NCBI GenBank assembly: GCA_902619925.1
Contig: CACNFY010000002.1
Span: 62,001 to 126,000, forward strand
Direction: 5' to 3'
Length of the DNA: 64,000 nucleotides
From: an uncultured Pelagibacteraceae bacterium
GTDB lineage: Bacteria; Pseudomonadota; Alphaproteobacteria; Pelagibacterales; Pelagibacteraceae
Shown piece after piece: positions 41,695 through 49,491 of the stretch (positions are counted from its first letter, which is position 1; the number at the start of each line of letters is the position of its first letter). Under the pieces are notes generated by a model that did not search any database, was not told where the DNA came from, and saw only the letters and a list, made by a program, of their open reading frames with translations. The translations under genes were made by a program, and so were the position numbers.

Positions 41695-42675
41695 ATGAAT
41701 TCTATGAATTATAGAATTGATAACCTACAGTATTGCAATTGGTCTGAGAAAATATTCAAAATAACCAGAGAAGCAGAACTTGATGCAATTCATGTAACAA
41801 TAGCTTATCATGAGAACTTTGATGAGGTCTTAAAAAATATTCAGACTTGGAATAAGTACTTTAATGAATTTGAAAATTTAATTTTTTCAGGAAAAAATTT
41901 TAGGGATATCGAAAAAGCTCGTAAAGAAAATAAAACAGCTGTTTTTTTTGGATTTCAAAATTGTTCTCCAATTGGCGATAATATACACCTAATTGAAAAA
42001 ATCCATAATTTGGGAATTTTATTTATGCAGTTGACTTATAATAATCAATCTTTATTAGCCACAGGTTGCTATGAGGATACTGATAGTGGTGTTACAAGAA
42101 TGGGCAAAGAAGTGATCAAAGAAATGAATAGATTAGGAGTTGTTATTGATATGTCGCATTCAGCTGAAAAATCCACTATTGATGCAATCAATTTATCATC
42201 AGAACCAATTGCAATAACACATGCAAATCCCTCATTCTGGTTTGAAACAAAGAGAAATAAATCAAACGAAGTTTTAAAGGCCTTAGCAGAAACTGGGGGC
42301 ATGATTGGACATTCTTTATACCCACATCATTTAAAAGATAAATCGAATTGCACATTAGAAAGTTTTTGTGAAATGATCGCAAAAACAGCAGACCTTATTG
42401 GAGTGGAACACATCGGTATCGGTTCAGACTTATGCACAGGTCAGCCAGATACTGTAGTTGAGTGGATGCGCAATGGAAAGTGGACAAAAACAAAAGACTA
42501 TGGAGAGGGAACAAAACAGAATTCAAATTTTCCAAAACAACCAGATTGGTTTGTGGACGCAAGTGGTTTCAAAAACTTGGAAAAGGGACTAAAAAATATT
42601 GGTTTCAATGATAAAGAGACAAATGATATTTTGGGAAATAATTGGTACAATTTTTATAAAGGAATTAAAAATTAA
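41695..42675 (+). CDS. M19 membrane-dipeptidase-family protein with degenerate metal site
   Basis: 326 residues following the M19 (renal dipeptidase) TIM-barrel order: IHNLGILFMQLTYNNQSLLATGCYED, VVIDMSHSAEKSTIDAI, PIAITHANPSFWF, GMIGHSLYP and EHIGIGSDLCTG. The N-terminal DxHxD metal ligands are replaced (DNLQYCNWS), and the bridging Glu of the usual GxEG is Gln in FGFQN. Two His and the late Asp remain. The protein may therefore be a one-metal or non-peptidase member. It is the first long gene of a five-gene cluster with a ureohydrolase and an aldehyde dehydrogenase; its stop overlaps the next start (TAATG). Confidence 0.75.
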   Translation: MNSMNYRIDNLQYCNWSEKIFKITREAELDAIHVTIAYHENFDEVLKNIQTWNKYFNEFENLIFSGKNFRDIEKARKENKTAVFFGFQNCSPIGDNIHLIEKIHNLGILFMQLTYNNQSLLATGCYEDTDSGVTRMGKEVIKEMNRLGVVIDMSHSAEKSTIDAINLSSEPIAITHANPSFWFETKRNKSNEVLKALAETGGMIGHSLYPHHLKDKSNCTLESFCEMIAKTADLIGVEHIGIGSDLCTGQPDTVVEWMRNGKWTKTKDYGEGTKQNSNFPKQPDWFVDASGFKNLEKGLKNIGFNDKETNDILGNNWYNFYKGIKN

Positions 42676-44339
42676 TGCCAAATATTACTTTAAGACATCC
42701 TGAAGATGTTATGAAACTATCCAGACTTGGTTCATTTCATCAATCTAAATTATCTTTTTTAAGAAGTTTTATTCGGGAGTTTAAAAACTGGGAATTTAAT
42801 AGAGATATATTTGATTTAGATAAATATGGTTATGGAGTTGCTGTTTATTCTGTAAGAAAAAACAAAAGAGTATATTCGCTAATTTGTTTTTCCCAGCTTA
42901 TTAATGCTGAGGAGAGATCTGATAGAGTAATAGCAACCAAATGGGATGCTGCTTTTGTACTTCATGATGGTGTACCCACTAAAAAAGATATTGAAAGACT
43001 AAAAGAAAACGTACCGAAACAAGAAATCGGTAGAATGTCAAACAAAGAGCTTGCATTATCTAGGGCAAATAGATCTGTAAGAATTTTTGATTATGTTGTA
43101 AATTCTTTAAGTTCCGGCAAGCAACCAGACACAAACCTTTTAAATAAAGTAGGTTATTTATATAGAACAACAGCCGTGTATGGTTCAGGTAAGTTTGGTT
43201 TAGCAGATAGATTTAGAATAAAAGATAGAGAAGAAATTTGTGGTCCTTTTAGACTTGAGATGATGTTGGTATATTTAGTTAGGCAGTTTACTTTTGATCA
43301 AATTAATCATATTTCGAAGATGAAAAATCCTGATGAATTTATCAGCCTTGATAAAAAAATTGCAAGAAACTTAGGTATTGGTAATTCTACTGGTCTTGGT
43401 ATGGCGCCTTTTATTGTTAATCACCCAACATTATTACATCAATGGATTTATAATCGAGAAACAGCACTTAAAGAAATTAGATTAATAGAAAATGTAAAAG
43501 AAAAAGAAATAAAACATTTCAAATTTTGTTTAGAAAAATCAAAAAAAAATATTGTTTCTTGGTTTACTGATAGCAAATACCAAAATAAAAAAATTAAATC
43601 CTTAAAGAATGATCTAGTAAAATTTAAAGAATATTTTTCAAACTTAGATTTTGTTAACAAAAAATACTTGTGGAACGAAGTTTATTTGTGGATAGATAAG
43701 TATTTAGATGAAGAATGTAGTGAATATTTAATTTCTATGATGATGGAGCCATATGATAAAATAATTGAACCTTTAGTTAAAAATATGAGCTCTGATGAAG
43801 ATAAATATTTTAATATACCATCAAGTCGAAAATTATTAGATTTAAAAAAAATTATTGAAGCTAAATATAATTCAATTTTAAATATAAATTTTAAAGACAA
43901 AAAATCAAATACTTTTTTTTGGTTTATTTCAAAGAATAAAGAGGAGCCAAGAATAGCAAAGAGATTTGACGAGCCAGGTTCTGATCTTGAACAACCATTA
44001 GCAATAGCTAGAGACATTAAAAAATTATATGAAAAGATTTCTGATCAAAATTTATCAAAAACTGTTGCAGATTTCTTAGTTGACCATGATGAGTTGAGAC
44101 ATGTAGTAAGAAGAATTTTTATTTCAGAAAAATTTCAATACTCTGAAATTCAAGATAATACAATTAGCGAAACTTTAATACCAATAGATATGTTAAGGCT
44201 TAAATTATCGTTTTTTGGAGCACAAAAATTTGATCCAAGATCAGATAAATGGTTAAGAATCTGTATGTACCAAGGAGCTCCATTAGTAAATGAATTAAAA
44301 AATTCAGATGATAACTGGATATACAATTCTATAAATTAG
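42675..44339 (+). CDS. Unknown 554-residue protein of the ureohydrolase/ALDH operon
   Basis: I do not recognise a named family. The protein is soluble and basic in parts, with no signal peptide or membrane helix. Notable stretches are WDAAFVLHDGVPTKKDIERL, RTTAVYGSGKFGLADRF, GPFRLEMMLVYLVRQFTFDQINHI and LGIGNSTGLGMAPFIVNHP, the last with glycine-rich turns that could be a ligand site. Because it overlaps the M19-like gene by one base and is followed 2-5 bp later by a DUF3726-like gene, it is firmly part of this operon. It may be an enzyme or assembly factor for the same unknown pathway. Confidence 0.7.
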   Translation: MPNITLRHPEDVMKLSRLGSFHQSKLSFLRSFIREFKNWEFNRDIFDLDKYGYGVAVYSVRKNKRVYSLICFSQLINAEERSDRVIATKWDAAFVLHDGVPTKKDIERLKENVPKQEIGRMSNKELALSRANRSVRIFDYVVNSLSSGKQPDTNLLNKVGYLYRTTAVYGSGKFGLADRFRIKDREEICGPFRLEMMLVYLVRQFTFDQINHISKMKNPDEFISLDKKIARNLGIGNSTGLGMAPFIVNHPTLLHQWIYNRETALKEIRLIENVKEKEIKHFKFCLEKSKKNIVSWFTDSKYQNKKIKSLKNDLVKFKEYFSNLDFVNKKYLWNEVYLWIDKYLDEECSEYLISMMMEPYDKIIEPLVKNMSSDEDKYFNIPSSRKLLDLKKIIEAKYNSILNINFKDKKSNTFFWFISKNKEEPRIAKRFDEPGSDLEQPLAIARDIKKLYEKISDQNLSKTVADFLVDHDELRHVVRRIFISEKFQYSEIQDNTISETLIPIDMLRLKLSFFGAQKFDPRSDKWLRICMYQGAPLVNELKNSDDNWIYNSIN

Positions 44340-44341
44340 TT

Positions 44342-44950
44342 ATGATGTCTTTTAGTGAAATAGAAACTGTTTCAAAACGTGCTTCAAAAGCAACAGGATA
44401 TTCTTGGGGAATTTCTGAAGAGATTGGAAAATCAGTTAGAGTTCTTGAAATGTTTAATCTACCTGGTATCTCAACATTGAACCAATACCTAAAAAAAATA
44501 AAAAACAAACATCCAAAAAAATTGAAAAATATTTCAAAAATAAATAAATCAGATGAAGAGCTATGCCCTATATATACTGGGGTGAGTATTTTAGATAATT
44601 GTAACCGGTTAGAAAATATCAATATAATTAAGTTTTTTAATATAAATTATCCTTTATTAATTATACCTTTCTTAAGTAGATCATCAGAGATTACCAATAA
44701 AACAATACATGCAACTTTAGATGAGGTAAAATTTACTCTTAATAGTAACAAAACTATTTTTACAAATATTGAAAAAAGTAATGTTTTTAAAAATACTAAA
44801 GAACTAACAATTGAATTTAGTGAGAATAAAAATTTATTTACAGATATAGAGTGGAAAGAGTTGTATAAGCTTTCTGAGAATACATTTGTTCCTGAGTCAG
44901 ATAGTTTAAAAAATTCTGCTGCAGGAGCTGGTTTGACTGATAATGACTAA
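44342..44950 (+). CDS. DUF3726-like protein
   Basis: 202 residues (a second ATG one codon later is equally possible). The N-terminus MSFSEIETVSKRASKATGYSWGISEEIGKSVRVLEMFNLPG resembles my recollection of DUF3726, a family of unknown function; I hold this at moderate confidence. The middle is variable and the end is acidic. It lies 2 bp after the 554-residue protein gene and its stop overlaps the ureohydrolase start by 8 bp. Small size and tight coupling to the 554-residue gene suggest the two products act together. Confidence 0.6.
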   Translation: MMSFSEIETVSKRASKATGYSWGISEEIGKSVRVLEMFNLPGISTLNQYLKKIKNKHPKKLKNISKINKSDEELCPIYTGVSILDNCNRLENINIIKFFNINYPLLIIPFLSRSSEITNKTIHATLDEVKFTLNSNKTIFTNIEKSNVFKNTKELTIEFSENKNLFTDIEWKELYKLSENTFVPESDSLKNSAAGAGLTDND

Positions 44951-45902
44951 TAAAAATAAGACAATACAGCCACTTGATGGAACAAAAGTTCCTAGGTTTG
45001 CTGGACCTTCTACTTTTGCGAGATTGCCAGAAATTAGAGATGTAGATAAATGTAATATAGCTGTTGTTGGTATTCCTTTTGATGCTGGAACTAGCTTTAG
45101 GCCAGGAGCAAGATTTGGACCTCAAAGTGTAAGACAAGCCTCAAGACATTTACGAACAAATTATCATCCCAATTATGACGAAGAGCCTTTTAAAATTCTT
45201 CAAGTTGCTGATGCAGGTGACTTAGTTTGTAATCCTTTTAAAATTGATGAAGCTATAAAACAAATAGAAAAAGGCGCTATAGAATTACTAGATAAGGTTG
45301 ATGGATTGATTAGTATTGGAGGAGATCATACTATCGCATTTCCATTATTAAAAGCAGTTAACAAAAAATTTAATGGACCTGTAGCTTTAGTACATTTCGA
45401 CGCTCATCTTGATACTTGGGATACATATTTTGGAGCCCCTTTTACTCATGGTACTCCTTTTAGAAGAGCTAGAGAAGAAAATTTATTTCTCGATAATGCC
45501 TCTATGCATGTAGGCATACGTGGACCCTTATATAGTAGAGATGACTTAAAGAATGACGCAGACTTTGGATTTAAAATTATTCATTGTGATGAATTTCAAT
45601 CCCATGGCATAGATAAAATTGTAAAAAGAATTAAAGAAAGAGTAGGTGATAATCCGTTATATTTATCAATTGATATAGATGTTTTGGATCCAGCATTCGC
45701 ACCAGGAACAGGGACTCCAGAAATAGCAGGAATGACAAGTAGAGAAATGGTTAATGTTTTAAGAGGTCTTTCAGGATTAAATTTAATTTCAGCAGATGTG
45801 GTAGAGGTATCACCTGCATATGACCATGCCGAAGTTACTTCTTTAGCAGCAGCAACCATTGTCTATGAGCTTATAAACTTGTTTGCAAAAAGAAAAAGAT
45901 AG
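44943..45902 (+). CDS. speB: Ureohydrolase (agmatinase/guanidinobutyrase family)
   Basis: 319 residues of the arginase/agmatinase fold. All binuclear manganese-site motifs are intact: SIGGDHTIAFPL, VHFDAHLDTWD and SIDIDVLDPAFAPGTGTPE. N-terminal GIPFDAGTSFRPGARFGPQSVR is characteristic of the agmatinase group. The reaction is hydrolysis of a guanidino compound to an amine plus urea. Agmatine, guanidinobutyrate and guanidinopropionate hydrolases, and nickel guanidine hydrolases, all share these motifs, so the substrate is open. An aldehyde dehydrogenase gene follows directly, fitting conversion of the resulting aminoaldehyde or a related aldehyde to an acid. Confidence 0.88.
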   Translation: MTNKNKTIQPLDGTKVPRFAGPSTFARLPEIRDVDKCNIAVVGIPFDAGTSFRPGARFGPQSVRQASRHLRTNYHPNYDEEPFKILQVADAGDLVCNPFKIDEAIKQIEKGAIELLDKVDGLISIGGDHTIAFPLLKAVNKKFNGPVALVHFDAHLDTWDTYFGAPFTHGTPFRRAREENLFLDNASMHVGIRGPLYSRDDLKNDADFGFKIIHCDEFQSHGIDKIVKRIKERVGDNPLYLSIDIDVLDPAFAPGTGTPEIAGMTSREMVNVLRGLSGLNLISADVVEVSPAYDHAEVTSLAAATIVYELINLFAKRKR

Positions 45903-45915
45903 GATATTTTTTATA

Positions 45916-47349
45916 ATGCTAAACAAAAGAAAATTTTATATTAATGGTCAATGGGTAGATCCAATAAAAACTGATGATTGTAATGTCATAAATCCGTCTA
46001 CAGAGGAAAATTGTGCCGTAATTTCAATTGGTAGTGAAGAGGATGTTAATATAGCAGTTAAATCTGCAAAAGATGCTTTTATAGATTGGGCATTTACATC
46101 TAAAGAGGAAAAAATAAAATTACTAGAGACTTTATATTCGAATTATAAAAAAAGATGGGCAGATTTCGCAAATGCGATCACAATGGAAATGGGTGCCCCA
46201 AAAGATTTTGCAACAAAACTTCAAGCTGCGACTGGTGCAAGTCATATGAAATCATTTATTAGATATTTAAAAAATTTTGAATTTGAAAAACCTTTAGGAG
46301 AACATGCTCCCAATCAAAGATTATTATATGAACCCAAAGGAGTTTGTGCTCTTATTACTCCTTGGAATTGGCCAATGAACCAAGTTTGTTTAAAAGTTAT
46401 GCCAGCTTTATCAGCAGGATGTACCATGGTTTTAAAACCATCAGAACTTGCTCCATTATCCTCAATGATACTTGCCGAAATTATCGATGAAACAAAATTT
46501 CCTCCAGGTGTATTTAATTTAGTAAACGGTAATGGTGAAACTACTGGTAATGCATTAACCAGTCATCCAGATATAGACATGATTTCATTTACAGGATCTA
46601 CACGAGCAGGTGCATTAATATCAAAAAATGCAGCAAATGATTTTAAAAGAGTAAGTTTGGAATTAGGTGGCAAGGGAGCAAATATTGTTTTTAAAGATGC
46701 TGATCCAGAGGCTGTGGAAAGAGGTGCAACAAGATGTTTTAGAAATTCAGGACAATCTTGTAATGCGCCTACAAGAATGTTAGTTGAAAAACCTATATAT
46801 AAAGCCACAGTTGAGAGATTGATTAAGTTTGCAAATAATTTCAAAGTAGACGATCCAACAAAAGAGGGAGATCATATTGGTCCAGTAATTTCAGAGGCAC
46901 AATTTAATAAAATACAGGGTTTAATACAAAAAGGAATAGATGAGGGCGCAAATCTTGTTGCAGGAGGGCTAGGAAAACCAGAAGGTTTGAGCAAAGGCTA
47001 TTATGTTAAACCTACGGTATTTGCAGACGTAAAAAATAATATGGAGATTGCTCAAACAGAAATTTTTGGACCTGTATTATCAGTAATACCATTTGAGACT
47101 GAAGAAGAAGCTATTTTAATTGCAAATGATACTTCTTACGGGTTGACAAACTATATTCAAACACAAGACCAAAAAAAAGTTCATAGAGTTGCAAGAAAAT
47201 TAAGATCAGGTATGGTTGATGTTAATGGTGCTGGTATAGCAGTAGATGCTCCATTTGGAGGTTTTAAACATTCAGGAATAGGAAGAGAAGCAGGACAAGA
47301 TGGTCTTCTTGAGTTTTTAGAAGTAAAATCCGTAGGTGGATGGAGTTAA
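45916..47349 (+). CDS. NAD(P)-dependent aldehyde dehydrogenase
   Basis: The track start at 45883 lies inside the ureohydrolase gene; the ATG at 45916 (MLNKRKFYINGQW), preceded by AGGATAT, is preferred and gives 477 residues. ALDH motifs are ITPWNWPMNQ, FTGSTRAGALI, the catalytic Glu in LELGGKGANIVF and the catalytic Cys in NSGQSCNAPTR, then EIFGPVLSVIPF. It oxidises an aldehyde to an acid. Operon position after a ureohydrolase suggests a guanidino- or amino-aldehyde. Its 3' end overlaps the convergent argE-like gene by 4 bp. Confidence 0.9.
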   Translation: MLNKRKFYINGQWVDPIKTDDCNVINPSTEENCAVISIGSEEDVNIAVKSAKDAFIDWAFTSKEEKIKLLETLYSNYKKRWADFANAITMEMGAPKDFATKLQAATGASHMKSFIRYLKNFEFEKPLGEHAPNQRLLYEPKGVCALITPWNWPMNQVCLKVMPALSAGCTMVLKPSELAPLSSMILAEIIDETKFPPGVFNLVNGNGETTGNALTSHPDIDMISFTGSTRAGALISKNAANDFKRVSLELGGKGANIVFKDADPEAVERGATRCFRNSGQSCNAPTRMLVEKPIYKATVERLIKFANNFKVDDPTKEGDHIGPVISEAQFNKIQGLIQKGIDEGANLVAGGLGKPEGLSKGYYVKPTVFADVKNNMEIAQTEIFGPVLSVIPFETEEEAILIANDTSYGLTNYIQTQDQKKVHRVARKLRSGMVDVNGAGIAVDAPFGGFKHSGIGREAGQDGLLEFLEVKSVGGWS

Positions 47350-48530
47350 TTTATTATAGATTTATTTTTTACTCCATCCAAAAATGATAAGCATTTTTTA
47401 ATTTCACTCAATTCTATAAATTCATCTATTTTATGTGCTTGTTCAATTGAACCAGGACCACATACAACAGTGCTAATACCTATTTCTTGAAACAGTCCAG
47501 CCTCAGTACCAAATGATACTACTTCCCTTTCATTATCTCTAGTAATACTTGAAACAAATTCGCATGCTCTAGAGTCATTTACCCGATTAAATCCAATTAT
47601 TTCACCAATAATTTCTTTTCTTATTGATGAGTTTGGATAAATTTTTTTCATTTCTGGTAATAAATGATTATTTGCATATTCGTCTATTTCCTTATTTAAA
47701 AATAAACCATCTTCTTTATTTATCGGTCTTGTCTCCCAATTTACATGACATTTATCAGCAATTACATTGTGAGCTATTCCTCCAAAAATTCCTCCTACAG
47801 ATAAAGTTGAATAAGGAGGATCGAATATAGAATCGTTAGGTTGTCTGTTTTCCAAACTTTTTCTTAATGATAAGAGTTTATTGACATATTTTGTTGCGAA
47901 CTCAGCTGCATTAACTCCTTCATCAGGTTTTGAGCTATGTCCAGCAAGACCTTCAAAATAAGTTGTGTATTCGTAACAACCTTTGTGAGAATCTATTATT
48001 TTCATTTTTGTAGGCTCACCTACAATACAAATACCATTTGTAATATTTCTTTTTTTTAACTCTTTAATTAATAAAGGCGCTCCAATACAAGCAGTCTCTT
48101 CATCAAATGTTAGGGAAAAATGAATGTCTCTTGAAAGATTTGATTTCGAAAAAACTTCAGCAAAAGCCAATGAGCATGCCAAAAAACCCTTCATGTCACA
48201 AGAACCTCTTCCATACAATTTATCTCCTTTAATTTCTGCTTTAAAAGGATCGGTCGACCAGCCTTTTGAAACAGGGACAACATCCGTATGTCCAGATAAA
48301 ATTAATGGTTCTACTCCATTTGGTTTTTTTGCTTTTAAAGTAGCAAAAAGGTTAACTCTTTTTTTGTTATCATCAAAAACTTTAAATGAGGACGCACCAC
48401 AATTATTTAAAATATTTTCACAATAATTAATTAATGAAGAATTATTTTCCCCTGAAATTGTTTTAAAACCTATAAGATCCTTAAGAATCTTTATTGATTT
48501 TTCGAACAATTTGTTATCTATATTTATCAC
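47346..48530 (-). CDS. argE: Acetylornithine deacetylase-type M20 hydrolase
   Basis: 394 residues from a GTG. The M20 metal-site motifs are all visible: LSGHTDVVPVSKGW, LYGRGSCDMKGFLAC, SLTFDEETACIGA, IVGEPTKMK and the late FGTEAGLFQEIGI. VCGPGSIEQAHKIDEFIEL closes the site. The family hydrolyses N-acetylornithine to ornithine and acetate; other acyl-amino acids are possible. Placement next to a ureohydrolase operon could alternatively point to a catabolic deacylase. It is divergent from csaA, with only 22 bp between their starts. Confidence 0.85.
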   Translation of the reverse strand: MINIDNKLFEKSIKILKDLIGFKTISGENNSSLINYCENILNNCGASSFKVFDDNKKRVNLFATLKAKKPNGVEPLILSGHTDVVPVSKGWSTDPFKAEIKGDKLYGRGSCDMKGFLACSLAFAEVFSKSNLSRDIHFSLTFDEETACIGAPLLIKELKKRNITNGICIVGEPTKMKIIDSHKGCYEYTTYFEGLAGHSSKPDEGVNAAEFATKYVNKLLSLRKSLENRQPNDSIFDPPYSTLSVGGIFGGIAHNVIADKCHVNWETRPINKEDGLFLNKEIDEYANNHLLPEMKKIYPNSSIRKEIIGEIIGFNRVNDSRACEFVSSITRDNEREVVSFGTEAGLFQEIGISTVVCGPGSIEQAHKIDEFIELSEIKKCLSFLDGVKNKSIIN

Positions 48531-48552
48531 AACTTATTTATATATTATTATT

Positions 48553-48894
48553 ATGAAAGAACAAATAAACTACAATGACTTTGATAAAGTCGATATTCGC
48601 TTAGGTACTGTAATTTCAGTTGAAAAAAATGAAAAAGCTAGAAAACCCTCGTTAGTCTTAAAAGTTGATTTTGGTAAAGAAATAGGAGTAAAGCAATCAT
48701 CGGCACAAATAACTCATTTCTACAATAAAGATAATTTAGTTGGCAAGCAAGTTATCGGTGTTTGTAATTTTCCAGAAAAAAATATTGCTGGAGTTGTGTC
48801 GCAAGTGCTTATATTGGGTTCGATAGATAAAGAGGGAAAGGTAACTTTAGTTCACCCATCTCAAAAAGCTGAGAATGGATTACCAATAGCATAA
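48553..48894 (+). CDS. csaA: CsaA-like tRNA-binding-domain protein
   Basis: The track start at 48511 runs into the divergent argE gene; the ATG at 48553 (MKEQINYNDF) gives 113 residues, the normal CsaA length. The single OB-fold tRNA-binding domain shows FDKVDIRLGTVISVE, KPSLVLKVDFGKEIGVKQSSAQIT, VGKQVIGVCNFPEKNIAG and SQVLILG. CsaA is a proposed export chaperone in Bacillus and binds RNA in vitro; the role here is uncertain. A LysE-type gene starts 4 bp after its stop. Confidence 0.9.
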   Translation: MKEQINYNDFDKVDIRLGTVISVEKNEKARKPSLVLKVDFGKEIGVKQSSAQITHFYNKDNLVGKQVIGVCNFPEKNIAGVVSQVLILGSIDKEGKVTLVHPSQKAENGLPIA

Positions 48895-48898
48895 AATA

Positions 48899-49489
48899 AT
48901 GCACCCTGAATTGTTATCACTTTTCTTATTTATGCTTGGCACAGGATGCTCTCCAGGACCTAATAATATAGTCGCTTCTTATTCGGGTTTTAACTTTGGT
49001 ATATTAAAAACTGTACCACATATGCTTGGTGTAATTCTTGGATTTACTTTAATGGTAAGTATTTTAAATTTTGGTTTGATAAATATATTTAAATTATATC
49101 CTTTGCTTCAGGAAATTTTAAAAATTTCAGGATCAATTTTTTTAATTTACCTAGCTTACAAAATCGCCTTTTCTAGGACTATCAATAGCGAAAGTAAACA
49201 AAATCCTGTAAAGTTTATAGAAACTTTTTTGTTTCAATTTTTAAATCCAAAAGGAGTAATTGTAGGTATCATTTGCGTTTCAACCTATGTAGAAACTGGA
49301 TCAAATTTTATTAACCATTCAGTCTGGGTTATTAGCGTTTCATTCATTTGTGCAGTTATAAGTATCAATTTTTGGACTTTAATAGGTAAATTCTTAAGGA
49401 AATTTGCGACAAATGAAAAATTTATTAAGTGGTTTAATTATGCTATGTCAGTGCTTCTATTAGGTTGTATAGCAACATTTTATTACTAG
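48899..49489 (+). CDS. LysE/RhtB-family amino-acid exporter
   Basis: 196 residues with six hydrophobic helices. The LysE family N-terminal signature FMLGTGCSPGPNNIVASYSGFNFG is present (the SPGPN motif), followed by GVILGFTLMVSILNFGL and FLNPKGVIVGIICVS. These inner-membrane proteins export amino acids such as lysine, homoserine, threonine or leucine; the substrate is not deducible. It starts 4 bp after csaA, and the acnA start lies 2 bp after its stop. Confidence 0.88.
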   Translation: MHPELLSLFLFMLGTGCSPGPNNIVASYSGFNFGILKTVPHMLGVILGFTLMVSILNFGLINIFKLYPLLQEILKISGSIFLIYLAYKIAFSRTINSESKQNPVKFIETFLFQFLNPKGVIVGIICVSTYVETGSNFINHSVWVISVSFICAVISINFWTLIGKFLRKFATNEKFIKWFNYAMSVLLLGCIATFYY

Positions 49490-49491
49490 TT

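Noticed and set aside
47346-48530. Assignment of the M20 hydrolase as ectoine-pathway deacetylase DoeB
   Set aside because: DoeB/EutE belong to the AstE/AspA-like family; this protein has clear M20 ArgE motifs.
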